The notes under the pieces: model-generated
Told to the model about the DNA's origin: nothing
Database searches by the model: none
The model's input: the letters and a program-made list of their open reading frames with translations, nothing else
NCBI RefSeq assembly: GCF_001952935.1
Contig: NZ_CP018319.1
Span: 2,510,501 to 2,574,500 of the forward strand
Direction of reading: 5' to 3'
Source: Pseudomonas frederiksbergensis
GTDB lineage: Bacteria; Pseudomonadota; Gammaproteobacteria; Pseudomonadales; Pseudomonadaceae
DNA length: 64,000 nt
In this document: piece by piece, positions 18,174 through 26,080 of the stretch
Position numbering within the stretch: the first letter of the stretch is position 1
Layout of the letters: the number at the start of each line of letters is the position of its first letter
Position numbers and translations under genes: made by a program

Positions 18174-18191
18174 TTGTCATTTAACTGTCTT
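18174..18191 (+). promoter_or_regulatory. Second, oppositely oriented Pho-box-like repeat in the phoB leader
   Basis: TTGTCAT-TTAA-CTGTCTT is a 7-4-7 pair pointing away from phoB, 13 nt upstream of its start codon and 123 nt before the small exported protein gene at 18314. It matches the consensus except for the last two bases. It could autorepress phoB by occlusion, activate the rightward gene, or be a chance match. Confidence 0.4.
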
Positions 18192-18214
18192 GCGCCGCAT
18201 TAGATAACGGAATT

Positions 18215-18232
18215 ATTGCAGTCGTGTGACAG
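18215..18232 (-). promoter_or_regulatory. Pho box upstream of phoB
   Basis: Read on the minus strand this is CTGTCAC-ACGA-CTGCAAT, a 7-4-7 repeat close to the PhoB consensus and 54 nt before the phoB start. A possible -10 (TATCTA) follows 8 nt further on. It supports autoregulation of phoBR. Confidence 0.7.
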
Positions 18233-18313
18233 TATTTTAGTCGCCCGGCGATTGTCCTGATCCTGAACTAAGCTCTAAGTCCGAATCCTGACAACCACAA
18301 AAGGAAGGTTTTC

Positions 18314-18700
18314 ATGAAGCACATCGCTCAATCCTGGAAGGCGCTGCTGGTCACTGCTGCGCTAATGATGCCGACAATGGCCTTCGCCGCAGACCCGGGC
18401 ATGGTTAAAGACGGCATGTTGGTCGACCACAAGGGCATGACGTTGTACACCTTCGACAACGACACTGGCGGCAAGTCGGCGTGCACCGGCAAGTGCGCAG
18501 AAAACTGGCCCCCGCTCAAAGCCACCGCCGCCGACAAGGATGAAGGCAAGTGGACCATTATCACGCGTGACGATGGCACGAAGCAGTGGGCGTTCGACGG
18601 CAAGCCGCTGTACTACTTCGTTCAGGACAAGAAGCCTGGAGACATGACCGGCGACAAGAAAATGGACAAGTGGCACATCCTGCAAGGGCCGAAAATGTAA
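18314..18700 (+). CDS. Exported COG4315-type protein (YxFxxD repeat, lipoprotein_15 family)
   Basis: This 128-residue precursor has a signal peptide (about 1-25, ending MAFA-AD). The mature protein holds two of the family's short repeats, LYTFDNDTGGKSACTGKCAENWPPL and LYYFVQDKKPGDMTG, each with the Y-x-F/W-x-x-D pattern, and the first with the conserved C-x3-C pair. No lipobox cysteine is visible, so this copy is probably soluble in the periplasm. Function in the family is unknown. AAGGAAGG precedes the ATG. It diverges from phoB, sharing its promoter region. Confidence 0.82.
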   Translation: MKHIAQSWKALLVTAALMMPTMAFAADPGMVKDGMLVDHKGMTLYTFDNDTGGKSACTGKCAENWPPLKATAADKDEGKWTIITRDDGTKQWAFDGKPLYYFVQDKKPGDMTGDKKMDKWHILQGPKM

Positions 18701-18747
18701 CGAGTTCAATATCCGCAAACCTGCTGCCATTGGCGGGAGCAGGCTTT

Positions 18748-18840
18748 TGTGGCGAGGGAGCTTGCTCCCGTTCGGCTGCGAAGCAGTCGTCGCTTTCAGG
18801 GCCGCTTCGCGGCCCAGCGGGAGCAAGCTCCCTCGCCACA
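18748..18840. repeat. Inverted repeat of the GTGGCGAGGGAGCTTGCTCCCG family
   Basis: The arms TGTGGCGAGGGAGCTTGCTC and GAGCAAGCTCCCTCGCCACA (93 nt end to end) flank an inner GGGCCGC-TTC-GCGGCCC hairpin. A second copy is at 24016-24144. It is a separate REP-like family from the GTGGGAGCGGG one and lies between convergent genes. Confidence 0.9.
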
Positions 18841-18855
18841 GGGCTTGGTGTTTCT

Positions 18856-19746
18856 TCAGCGGGTCGCGTAATCCAGTACGATCCCCACAAAAATCGCCAA
18901 CCCGGCCCAGTGGTTGTGCAAAAACGCCTTGAAGCAACGCATCCGATCCTTGCCACGGGTGTACCAGAACTCCCACGCAAAACAGCCCGCCGCCGCCAGC
19001 AATCCCAAGTGGAACCAGCCACCGAGCTCGAATTTCGACCCGGCCAGCAGCAGGCAACCCAGTGCCAGCCCCTGCAGAATCAGAATGATCACCCGATCCG
19101 CTTCGCCAAACAGAATCGCCGTGGATTTCACGCCGATCTTTAAGTCGTCGTCGCGGTCAGTCATCGCGTAATAAGTGTCGTAGCCCACTGTCCACAGCAG
19201 GTTGGCGATCCACAGCAACCACGCCGCCGCCGGCAGTTCACCGGTTTCGGCGGTGAATGCCATCGGCATGCCCCAGGAAAACGCGGCGCCCAGCACCACT
19301 TGCGGGTAATAGGTGTAGCGCTTCATGAGCGGGTAAGTGAGGGCCAGTGCCAAACCGCCGAACGACAGCCAGACCGTTGCCGCATTGGTGCACAACACCA
19401 ACAGGAAACTCACGCCCATCAGCAGCGCGAAGAACACCAGCGCTTCTTTGGAGCTGATCTTGCCGCTCACCAAGGGCCGCTGTTCGGTGCGTTTCACGTA
19501 ACCGTCGACCTTGCGATCCGCCCAATCATTGATCACGCAACCGCCAGCGCGGGTCAGCACCACGCCCAGGACGAAAATCACGATATTGGCCAGCGACGGC
19601 GAACCTTTACCAGCAATCCACAGCGCCCACAGCGTCGGCCACAGCAGCAGATAAATGCCGATCGGTTTGTCCATACGGGTCAGCTGAATGAAATCCCAGG
19701 CCCGTGGATTCAAGCGATTCAGGGACTTGAGCAGGCTTTGGTACAT
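18856..19746 (-). CDS. ubiA: UbiA, 4-hydroxybenzoate polyprenyltransferase
   Basis: UbiA (296 residues) attaches the polyprenyl tail to 4-hydroxybenzoate in ubiquinone synthesis, in the inner membrane. It has about eight hydrophobic segments and both aspartate-rich motifs: [20 protein letters not shown] and [20 protein letters not shown]. The start at 19746 is chosen because [24 protein letters not shown] matches the family N-terminus and overlaps the ubiC stop as TGATG, indicating translational coupling. Confidence 0.96.
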   Translation of the reverse strand: MYQSLLKSLNRLNPRAWDFIQLTRMDKPIGIYLLLWPTLWALWIAGKGSPSLANIVIFVLGVVLTRAGGCVINDWADRKVDGYVKRTEQRPLVSGKISSKEALVFFALLMGVSFLLVLCTNAATVWLSFGGLALALTYPLMKRYTYYPQVVLGAAFSWGMPMAFTAETGELPAAAWLLWIANLLWTVGYDTYYAMTDRDDDLKIGVKSTAILFGEADRVIILILQGLALGCLLLAGSKFELGGWFHLGLLAAAGCFAWEFWYTRGKDRMRCFKAFLHNHWAGLAIFVGIVLDYATR

Positions 19747-20309
19747 CAGCAATTCTCCGGATGGGCGCGGGTGGCGTTCCACAAGGTCGGCAAGAAAATT
19801 TCGGCCACCAGCACGCTCAAGGCCCCGCGGTCGAAACGCGAACGGCGGCCCCACAGTTCCGGTGCTCGGGACTCCACCGGCAGCCACTCCTGAGGATAGT
19901 GACAAACCTCAATGGCGCGGCGTTGAAATGCCTGATCGCAAAACAGCAATTCGCCCAGGGATCGGCTGCCCAATTCGTCCATGTGCAGGCCGTCGCCCTG
20001 CAACGCACTGCGCGCCGCCACGCTGCGGGCAAACACCCAGGCTTCGCCGTGGCCGCGCAGATACACCTCGCGCACCCAGCCTTCGCTGCCTTCGGCCAGC
20101 TCCAGCGCGGCACATTCGTCGGCGCGCAGCGGTTGCCAGCCTTCGAAGAGTGGCGTGACGCTGAAGCCGTCATTCGACAGACGGATCAGCCGTCGAGTCA
20201 AAGAGCCTTCGTCGAACAACCAGTCGAGGGTAGACGTGTCGGGGAGGGGCGTCAGTTGGCTTCGAGGGAGCCAAAGCGGGGTCACGGCGGGGGATTTTGA
20301 GTGCGGCAC
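19746..20309 (-). CDS. ubiC: UbiC, chorismate lyase
   Basis: UbiC (187 residues) removes pyruvate from chorismate to give 4-hydroxybenzoate, the substrate of UbiA. Family marks are [39 protein letters not shown] with the active-site arginine, and the C-terminal WGRRSRF. It is the first gene of the ubiC-ubiA pair and overlaps ubiA by one base. Its promoter must lie in the 200-bp divergent region shared with the rubredoxin gene. Confidence 0.94.
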   Translation of the reverse strand: MPHSKSPAVTPLWLPRSQLTPLPDTSTLDWLFDEGSLTRRLIRLSNDGFSVTPLFEGWQPLRADECAALELAEGSEGWVREVYLRGHGEAWVFARSVAARSALQGDGLHMDELGSRSLGELLFCDQAFQRRAIEVCHYPQEWLPVESRAPELWGRRSRFDRGALSVLVAEIFLPTLWNATRAHPENC

Positions 20310-20509
20310 AGTGAGTCATTATTGGCAGCAAATGAGGCGGCGAGCTTACCATGTCAGCCTGCGATTTTGATTGATCCGGCCGGCCATTGCGTCGAACAGG
20401 CTTGCATCTGCCGGGCCCGATCAGTACAAAACGCCCTGAGCCGGACGGCAGCGCTCCAACCATCGACCGTTCGCGCCGGCAAAAGCCTGAATCCTGAGGA
20501 TGTACGTGA

Positions 20510-20677
20510 ATGAAAAAGTGGCAATGTGTGGTCTGCGGCCTGATTTATAACGAAGCCGACGGCTGGCCGGATGACGGCATTGCGCCGGGCACCCAATGGC
20601 AAGACGTGCCGGAAGACTGGCTATGCCCGGACTGCGGCGTAGGCAAGATGGATTTCGAAATGATCGAAATCAACTAA
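20510..20677 (+). CDS. rubA: Rubredoxin
   Basis: This 55-residue iron protein carries one electron on a Cys4-bound iron. Both CxxCG knuckles are present (CVVCG at residues 6-10 and CPDCG near 39-43), spaced as in type-2 rubredoxins, with the aromatic residues W4, Y13 and W37 around the iron. It starts MKKWQ and ends EMIEIN. The start follows GAGGATGTACGTG. It is 20 nt upstream of the reductase gene, so the pair is an operon; electrons would pass from NADH through the reductase to rubredoxin and on to an oxygenase or peroxide/superoxide-handling enzyme. Confidence 0.95.
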   Translation: MKKWQCVVCGLIYNEADGWPDDGIAPGTQWQDVPEDWLCPDCGVGKMDFEMIEIN

Positions 20678-20697
20678 GACTTTTAGAGGAGCAAGGA

Positions 20698-21846
20698 ATG
20701 AACGCACCTGTCGTGATCGTCGGCACCGGGCTGGCTGGCTACAACCTGGCCCGGGAGTTTCGCAAACTCGATGGCGAAACCCCGCTGCTGCTGATTACGG
20801 CCGATGACGGACGCTCCTACTCCAAGCCGATGCTCTCCACCGGTTTCGGCAAAAACAAAGACGCTGACGGCCTGAGCATGGCCGAACCCGGTGCCATGGC
20901 TGAGCAGTTGAAGGCCGAAGTGCGCACGCACACGCGCATCAGCGGCATCGATCCTGGTCACAAGCGTCTGTGGATCGGGGAGGAAGCGGTGTTTTACCGT
21001 GACCTGATCCTCGCCTGGGGCGCGGAAACCGTGCGGGTGCCGATCGAAGGCAATGCGACTGACGCCGTTTTCCCGATCAACGACCTGGAAGACTACGCAC
21101 GCTTTCGTGCCGCGGCGGCCGGCAAACGTCGGGTGTTGTTGCTCGGTGCTGGCCTGATCGGCTGCGAATTCGCCAACGACCTGATCCTTGGCGGCTACGA
21201 GGTGCAACTGGTTGCACCGTGCGAGCAGGTCATGCCGACCTTGTTGCACCCGGCAGCGGCCGCTGCGGTCCAGGCCGGACTGGAAAGCCTGGGCGCACGT
21301 TTCCACCTCGGGCCGGTGCTCAATCGTTTGCAGCGTGTTGAAGATGGACTGGAAGCACATCTATCCGATGGCCAGGTGATCCCTTGCGATGTGGTGGTGT
21401 CGGCCATTGGCCTGCGCCCGCGCATCGATCTGGCGGCTGCGGCCGGTGTGCAGGTCAATCGCGGCGTGGTGGTCGATCGTCAGCTGAAAACCTCTCACGC
21501 CAATATCTATGCCTTGGGCGACTGCGCCGAGGTCGATGGGCTGAATCTGTTGTACGTCATGCCCCTCATGAGCTGTGCGAGAGCGCTGGCCCAGACCCTC
21601 GCCGGAAACCCGACGGCGGTGAGCTATGGACCGATGCCCATCACCGTCAAAACGCCGGTCTGCCCATTGGTGGTTTCACCGCCACCACGGGGTTTGGAGG
21701 GCGTCTGGACAGTCGAAGGGCAGGGCGCGGACATCAAGGTCTTGTGCCGCGATGCCAGCGGCAAACTGCTGGGTTATGCCCTGACAGGCGCGGCGGTGAT
21801 GGAAAAACTGGCCCTGAACAAAGAGCTTCCGGCACTGCTGGCGTAA
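20698..21846 (+). CDS. rubB: Rubredoxin-NAD(+) reductase (FAD/NAD-binding)
   Basis: This 382-residue flavoprotein moves electrons from NADH to rubredoxin. The N-terminal FAD-binding motif is [16 protein letters not shown]; the NAD-binding motif is [17 protein letters not shown] near residues 143-160; and the second FAD motif is [12 protein letters not shown] near 272. The C-terminal domain about 320-380 is the typical rubredoxin-reductase extension. GAGGAGCAAGG precedes the ATG. Neighbouring rubredoxin confirms the role. Confidence 0.94.
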   Translation: MNAPVVIVGTGLAGYNLAREFRKLDGETPLLLITADDGRSYSKPMLSTGFGKNKDADGLSMAEPGAMAEQLKAEVRTHTRISGIDPGHKRLWIGEEAVFYRDLILAWGAETVRVPIEGNATDAVFPINDLEDYARFRAAAAGKRRVLLLGAGLIGCEFANDLILGGYEVQLVAPCEQVMPTLLHPAAAAAVQAGLESLGARFHLGPVLNRLQRVEDGLEAHLSDGQVIPCDVVVSAIGLRPRIDLAAAAGVQVNRGVVVDRQLKTSHANIYALGDCAEVDGLNLLYVMPLMSCARALAQTLAGNPTAVSYGPMPITVKTPVCPLVVSPPPRGLEGVWTVEGQGADIKVLCRDASGKLLGYALTGAAVMEKLALNKELPALLA

Positions 21847-22038
21847 ATACCGGTCGTTCTGTCGGAATCACCCCTCTTTTGCCCTTACAAAGGTCGCGCC
21901 GAGACTGGCGCGGCTCTTCACTGCGTGCCATCCTCACTCCCGTCTGCCGCAGAGTAGAGCACCTGCGGCGCTTTGGGCGCTGTTCCAACGAGAACAGCAC
22001 GGACATAACAACAAAAAACCGTCAAAGGGGCTTCACTA

Positions 22039-22314
22039 ATGCGTAAACCAGAACTCGCCGCTGCAATTGCTGAAAAAGCAGACCTCACCAAAGAGCAGGC
22101 CAACCGCGTCCTCAACGCTGTTCTCGAAGAAATCACCGGCGCTCTGCACCGCAAGGACAGCGTCACGCTGGTGGGCTTCGGCACCTTCCTGCAACGCCAT
22201 CGCGGTGCCCGCACCGGCAAAAACCCGCAAACCGGTGAGCCCGTCAAAATCAAGGCCAGCAACACTGTTGCGTTCAAGCCAGGCAAGTCGTTGAAAGACA
22301 GCGTTAATCCGTAA
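22039..22314 (+). CDS. HU-family DNA-binding protein
   Basis: This 91-residue histone-like protein dimerises and bends DNA without strong sequence preference. The order of helices MRKPELAAAIAEKADLTKEQA, strand VTLVGFGTFLQRHR and the DNA arm RTGKNPQTGEPVKIKASNTVAFKPGKSL are standard. It is the HU paralog located beside the rubredoxin genes in Pseudomonas chromosomes, not the one beside lon. GGGGC precedes the ATG. A bidirectional terminator follows. Confidence 0.93.
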   Translation: MRKPELAAAIAEKADLTKEQANRVLNAVLEEITGALHRKDSVTLVGFGTFLQRHRGARTGKNPQTGEPVKIKASNTVAFKPGKSLKDSVNP

Positions 22315-22350
22315 TACGCACCGACTTCCCGCGTAGCGGGTTAGCGGGAT

Positions 22351-22391
22351 AAAAAATGGGCACGCCAACCAGGTTGGGTGCCCATTTTTTT
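22351..22391. terminator. Bidirectional rho-independent terminator
   Basis: AAAAAATGGGCAC ... GTGCCCATTTTTTT forms an 8-bp stem with A-run and T-run on the two sides, so it can stop the HU transcript rightward and the DUF6124 transcript leftward. Confidence 0.92.
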
Positions 22392-22403
22392 ATGGGTGGC
22401 GGA

Positions 22404-22799
22404 TTAGATGGCGCGGCTTTGTTGCTTGGCGAAGATCGCCGCTATCTCCGGTTCATCCAGATGATCCAGCATTCGCTCCACCAACAAATGCACCCCGTCA
22501 GCCATGCGGCTGAGCGCCAGGGCTACGGAGCGGCGTGAGCCGTCCACATCGTCGGCGAGGTTGGCGGCGATGGCGCTGATGGACAGCAAATCTTCCGAGG
22601 CATTGGCGAGAAGGGTTTCAGGGTTGATGCCCGGGCTGACGCTGAAGAGCTGACCATTGCGTCTGGGTGGTTTGGGGTCGGCTGGCGGGAAGTGATGGTC
22701 GAGGGCGCGCTCGGCGGCGTCGTTGAGTTTTTTTGAATTGGGACTTTCATATGGGGAGACCGGATCGGTGTCCGGTGGGTTGGGTGTAACTTTGAACAT
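22404..22799 (-). CDS. DUF6124 family protein, copy A
   Basis: This 131-residue soluble protein of unknown function starts MFKVTPNPPDTDPVSPY. The first half is polar with HHFPPADPKPPRR; the second half is helical, SVSPGINPETLLANASED followed by LADDVDGSRRSVALALSRMADGVHL. It is a close relative of the gene at 62198; the C-terminal 65 residues are almost identical, and 152 nt (22501-22652) match base for base. The start at 22799 is set by the match to the other copy. It is preceded by a long structured leader and followed by a terminator. No enzymatic motif is visible. Confidence 0.85.
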   Translation of the reverse strand: MFKVTPNPPDTDPVSPYESPNSKKLNDAAERALDHHFPPADPKPPRRNGQLFSVSPGINPETLLANASEDLLSISAIAANLADDVDGSRRSVALALSRMADGVHLLVERMLDHLDEPEIAAIFAKQQSRAI

Positions 22800-23155
22800 G
22801 ATCTTCAATTCCTTGAGTGATGCTGACACCTCTTCGCCGACTAAACGAAGGGGGTGGCAGCTGTACGCAGGTTAGTCGGACCGGGGAATTGAAGAAGCCG
22901 GCGCACCCAAAGGTGCCCTACGCACAGCTACCATCAAATGCAGGTAGGAAATACCTGTCTGACGGACGCTTGAACAACTTCAATTACCAGCGGGCGACTA
23001 AACCCGACCACTGACGATCAGTGACACGAATCAAGTTACCGACCGGCCCCAAAGCGCACAAGCCGGCGGATTCTGGCGTAGCCGTAGGCAACGACGCAAG
23101 GTGTTGTAGCTTTCACGACGTTACCTACAAGGCTTTTAAACAAGCACTGTCAGGC
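22800..23155 (-). ncRNA. Candidate structured leader RNA of DUF6124, copy A
   Basis: This noncoding stretch upstream of DUF6124 copy A matches the leader of copy B in layout. On the minus strand, in order: a 59-nt nearly invariant block (23112-23054), a hairpin (23023-23009), GTTTAGTCG (23003-22995), a hairpin CAGGTA..TACCTG (22957-22941), helix arm 1 (22932-22917), a GC hairpin (22918-22901), CGACTAAC (22878-22871), helix arm 2 (22871-22856) and a second GTTTAGTCG (22846-22838). Arms 1 and 2 pair over 16 positions with three G-U pairs. The middle CGACTAAC can pair with either GTTTAGTCG. RNA status is inferred. Confidence 0.6.
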
Positions 23156-23272
23156 ATTGGCGTGGGACCGACTGGAAAACCATTTTTGATCAGGATTGGG
23201 GTTGCCTACGTAATCGTCAGGCAGAAGGTACCGTCGATCTCGGTGAATCGGTCCTAGAGCCCTCGGTCATGG

Positions 23273-23707
23273 TCAGGCTTTTTTATTTAAATAGAACTTC
23301 AGATATTTTTTTGGTCTTTCTTGAAAGGCTCGTGCCTTACCGAAGCTATAAGCATCGTCAAAGTATTTATAAGCCTGTGAATGATCTTCCAGTTCAAAGT
23401 AGACCATTCCCAAGTTGATCAACGGACCTGTATCGATATCTGACTCTCGGCCATCCAAGGTCTTTTGTGCCCAATCTTTAGCGGTCTCAAAGTCACCGTT
23501 GTCGAAGTGCAGGTTGAAAAAAGAACCTGTGACCCATGACGACAGAGGTGTCCATTCAAGTTTTGGCTCAGGAAGCAAGTCCCATGCTTTTTGGTACAAG
23601 GTTTGGGCTTCATCTTTTTTGTTTTGCACGTCGAGCTCATTGCCCGAGGCCATGATGGCCACTATTTCATCTGCCAGCGTGGGTTTTTTATCTGCTAAAT
23701 CTTTCAT
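23273..23707 (-). CDS. Small TPR-like protein, likely Rhs-associated immunity protein
   Basis: This 144-residue, lysine- and aspartate-rich protein has helix-turn-helix repeats of tetratricopeptide type (AQTLYQKAWDLLPEP; LINLGMVYFELEDHSQAYKYFDDAYSFG). It has no signal peptide and no enzymatic motif. Base composition is much more AT-rich than the core genome. Its ATG overlaps the stop of a decayed rhs fragment (ATGA), the arrangement seen between Rhs toxin tips and their immunity genes. The immunity role is inferred from this position; a specific family was not recognised. Confidence 0.65.
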   Translation of the reverse strand: MKDLADKKPTLADEIVAIMASGNELDVQNKKDEAQTLYQKAWDLLPEPKLEWTPLSSWVTGSFFNLHFDNGDFETAKDWAQKTLDGRESDIDTGPLINLGMVYFELEDHSQAYKYFDDAYSFGKARAFQERPKKYLKFYLNKKA

Positions 23708-24012
23708 ATAACAATCCTTTCCTGATATATGGGGTCTTCAACCTCGCCGAGTGGGTAGCCGTTGGTGTCGTGCTCGGTTTTTTCGATGCGCCGGCCCAGC
23801 GGGTCGTAGGTCATCCTGACCACACTGCCGTTTTTGTTGCGCACTTCAATCAATCGACTCTCGGCGTCGTAACCTAAGCGCTACAGGTCCCGTTTAGCGC
23901 TGCGTTTTTCGATCATCCGGCCAGACGCGTCATAGCGGTAATGCTTATCCCGGTAGGTCAGCAGTTTGTTGTGCACCACCAGCCCGGCGCCATGCTTCGG
24001 GCTGCCCTACAG
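23704..24012 (-). pseudogene. Decayed rhs fragment (orphan core remnant)
   Basis: About 270 nt (23743-24012) match the rhs core at 26938-27198. The minus-strand frame still reads MTYDPLGRRIEKTEHDTNG and then leaves the rhs sequence after YPLGE, continuing 12 codons to a TGA that overlaps the TPR gene start. In-frame TAG codons at 23881-23883 and 24007-24009 interrupt it, so it cannot give an Rhs protein. It is most simply an orphaned piece left by an earlier exchange of Rhs C-terminal ends. Confidence 0.88.
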
Positions 24013-24015
24013 TTC

Positions 24016-24144
24016 GTGGCGAGGGAGCTTGCTCCCGCTCGGCGGCGCAGCCGTCGTAAACCGGCTGATGCGGTCTACCTGGAAGAATGTATCAACCCTT
24101 TTGGGGCGGCTGCGCCACCCAACGGGAGCAAGCTCCCTCGCCAC
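24016..24144. repeat. Inverted repeat of the GTGGCGAGGGAGCTTGCTCCCG family
   Basis: Arms GTGGCGAGGGAGCTTGCTCC and GGAGCAAGCTCCCTCGCCAC are 129 nt end to end, with an inner GGCGGCGCAGCCG / CGGCTGCGCCACC pairing. It sits exactly at the broken end of the rhs fragment, between it and the next immunity-like gene. Confidence 0.88.
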
Positions 24145-24195
24145 AGGGGATCTGCGTTTCTAACCAAGTCCGCTACTTGTGCGGCATTGGCTCAT

Positions 24196-24729
24196 TCACT
24201 TCTCGTCCAAATCTTCCTCATCGATCAGCCCTTGAACAAACCGAAGGAAATTCGAGCAGACCAGCTTTTCGGATTCAGCCTGATTTTCTTCAGGGCTTAG
24301 GTCACTATCAAAGCTGTCAGTGGTGAAGTAACTAACGGCCTCCGTATCAAGATTCAGGCAAAAGAAGTTACCACCCCAGTCGTTCGCGAAAGGCAGAAGG
24401 TGTGCAGGAAGTACCTGTTTTTTTAGCATCAACTGGTAGGTGGATAGCAGCGAGGAGTCGCCACCGGGAATTGGCTTGAATGCAGCCACTTCCAGTGGCT
24501 CGTCAAAATCTTCGCTGACCCAATAGGTCCGCTCCGGTACACCTCCGTTGTACTTGAGATAATGGTTTTTAAAGGGCGTCGGTAGCTTCTTACCAATGGC
24601 GCATTCCAGGTGATCCAGATCCGCTGGCGTAATGGCCGCCTCGTCATTCGAAAATGTGTTTTCGAGCATCATTAATCTCAGCGTTAATGGATCCTCACCG
24701 TTCTGATCCACTTTTTCATAAGGGATCAA
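24196..24729 (-). CDS. SMI1/KNR4 family protein, probable immunity protein
   Basis: This is a 177-residue acidic cytoplasmic protein. The SMI1/KNR4 fold pattern is visible: ITPADLDHLECAIGKKLPTPFKNHYLKYNGG, then WVSEDFDEPLEV and LLPFANDWGGNFFCLNLDTE, with the tail FLRFVQGLIDEEDL. This superfamily is one of the commonest immunity folds next to polymorphic toxins. No matching toxin tip is encoded beside it, so it is either an orphan from an earlier tip or a defence against neighbours. Low GC compared with the core genes suggests transfer. Confidence 0.8.
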   Translation of the reverse strand: MIPYEKVDQNGEDPLTLRLMMLENTFSNDEAAITPADLDHLECAIGKKLPTPFKNHYLKYNGGVPERTYWVSEDFDEPLEVAAFKPIPGGDSSLLSTYQLMLKKQVLPAHLLPFANDWGGNFFCLNLDTEAVSYFTTDSFDSDLSPEENQAESEKLVCSNFLRFVQGLIDEEDLDEK

Positions 24730-24814
24730 TGCAGCCGCCCTTGAGTCAATCGATTGGTTTGGTTTCGGTTAGTTGGATCTTGAAAAGGGTAATCACCTGC
24801 ATGCTGAGTGAAAC

Positions 24815-25426
24815 CTAGGCCCTATCTATTGAGCCGACCTTCTCCGTATCGACCACTTCTGCACCTACCAGATCTAGTTCTTTAAGCACAGTGGCGGCGT
24901 GAGGCGAAAGAAATACGAATCCAAGTAAAGTTATTTCATCGATACTAAAAAAATCGATGCTGACATTTTCTTTGATTGTCAGGCTGATGATATTTTTGAT
25001 TTCGCCGCTCGCTCGAAAATTAATCTTCGACTGTGTCTGATCGATCACGTCCACAGGCTCCTTGTCTATTCGTTGCTGGCGCATAAAAAAATATTGGCGC
25101 TGTGCGACCGAAACGCCTTTTGGGTTGACAATCTCCAGTTCTGCGATCTCCCATCGGGAAGTCTTGAGGGTCTGGAAGACTTTCAGGAAGCGCTCACTGA
25201 CAATATGCCCCTCAATGGCTGTGCAAAAGTCAAAGTCATAGCGCTTGTCCTTGGTAATCAGCACCAGCTTTTTCGGGAGGGGAGCGAGAGCTTCGTCGGG
25301 GCCCGCGTCGTGCCAGTCGGCATCCATCGCATCGTCATAGGCGCCAGGGCTGAACGACTCATGAATGACGCCATCAATGAAGGTGGGGCAGTTTTTGTCT
25401 TTCTTGAATGCAAGGGTATAGAACAT
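24815..25426 (-). CDS. DUF1629/Imm11-like protein, probable immunity protein
   Basis: This 203-residue protein has no signal peptide. Its middle part (IVSERFLKVFQTLKTSRWEIAELEI ... FFMRQQRIDKEPVDVIDQTQS) lines up in pattern with the next gene (VTERLADFL ... FFIVNAINTVNAIDQGQS), and both have 203 residues, so they look like diverged relatives of the DUF1629/Imm11 group. The start at 25426 is chosen because GAGG stands six bases before it; longer starts would overlap the upstream gene. AT-rich composition and position in the rhs tail support an immunity role. Family assignment is moderate. Confidence 0.62.
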   Translation of the reverse strand: MFYTLAFKKDKNCPTFIDGVIHESFSPGAYDDAMDADWHDAGPDEALAPLPKKLVLITKDKRYDFDFCTAIEGHIVSERFLKVFQTLKTSRWEIAELEIVNPKGVSVAQRQYFFMRQQRIDKEPVDVIDQTQSKINFRASGEIKNIISLTIKENVSIDFFSIDEITLLGFVFLSPHAATVLKELDLVGAEVVDTEKVGSIDRA

Positions 25427-25457
25427 GAAAGCCTCTTGTCTCATGAGGGCCAGAAGC

Positions 25458-26069
25458 CTAGGCCTGATTTTTATAAGGGACAAACGTGCGGTTGGCGATA
25501 TAGAAACCCAAGCCTTTGTTGCTTTTGAATTTTTTCTCGATCATAGAATCGGCCAACTGCTGAGAGATCAGAAGGTCTCCTGACTCTGGCTCACGAGCGA
25601 TTCCGCGCATGCCGGCAGCATCGTCCAGGAACCAGGTTTTAGTGAAATAGATGATCGATCCGTCATCATCCCGTTCAGCGGCAGATTGCCCTTGATCTAT
25701 CGCGTTGACGGTATTGATTGCATTCACTATGAAAAAAGCTTCGTCGACCTCTTCCCCGTCTGCAATGACGACAGCAGGTTGAATGAGTTGAATGTCCTGA
25801 GCAGATTGATGGGTGAGAAAATCCGCAAGTCGCTCAGTGACTAATGGGACTCCCCCAAGTAGCCATAGGCAGTCATACGCAAGCAGCTTTTTTTTCTTGC
25901 ACGGAAAATAGACCTTTGGCTTGTCCATATTCAATGGATAGGGTTTTCCCGCCAACAATGACAGGTAGTCAAAATTCGAACCGGCGGTTTCATAAGAACC
26001 GCTTTCGATGTCATACGAGCCGATCAGTTGTTCGCTGTAATAGGTAGGGGCTTTCCAACTTAAGATCAT
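25458..26069 (-). CDS. DUF1629/Imm11-like protein, candidate cognate immunity of the Rhs nuclease
   Basis: This 203-residue cytoplasmic protein begins 11 nt after the rhs stop, which is the place of the cognate immunity gene in Rhs loci. Features include YFPCKKKKLLAYDCLWLLGGVPLVTERLADFL, AFFIVNAINTVNAIDQGQSA and a C-terminal LGFYIANRTFVPYK. The pattern is like DUF1629/Imm11 proteins. It should bind and block the AHH nuclease tip of the rhs product; this pairing is inferred from position alone. Confidence 0.68.
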   Translation of the reverse strand: MILSWKAPTYYSEQLIGSYDIESGSYETAGSNFDYLSLLAGKPYPLNMDKPKVYFPCKKKKLLAYDCLWLLGGVPLVTERLADFLTHQSAQDIQLIQPAVVIADGEEVDEAFFIVNAINTVNAIDQGQSAAERDDDGSIIYFTKTWFLDDAAGMRGIAREPESGDLLISQQLADSMIEKKFKSNKGLGFYIANRTFVPYKNQA

Positions 26070-26080
26070 GCTTGATTTTC

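Noticed and set aside
18748..18840. CRISPR-like repeat because similar units recur
   Set aside because: The units are dispersed palindromic REP elements, not a regular array with spacers.
23021..23257. Small plus-strand frame across DUF6124 leader A
   Set aside because: The corresponding frame is not preserved in leader B although the nucleotide sequence is conserved, which argues for an RNA or DNA signal and not a protein.
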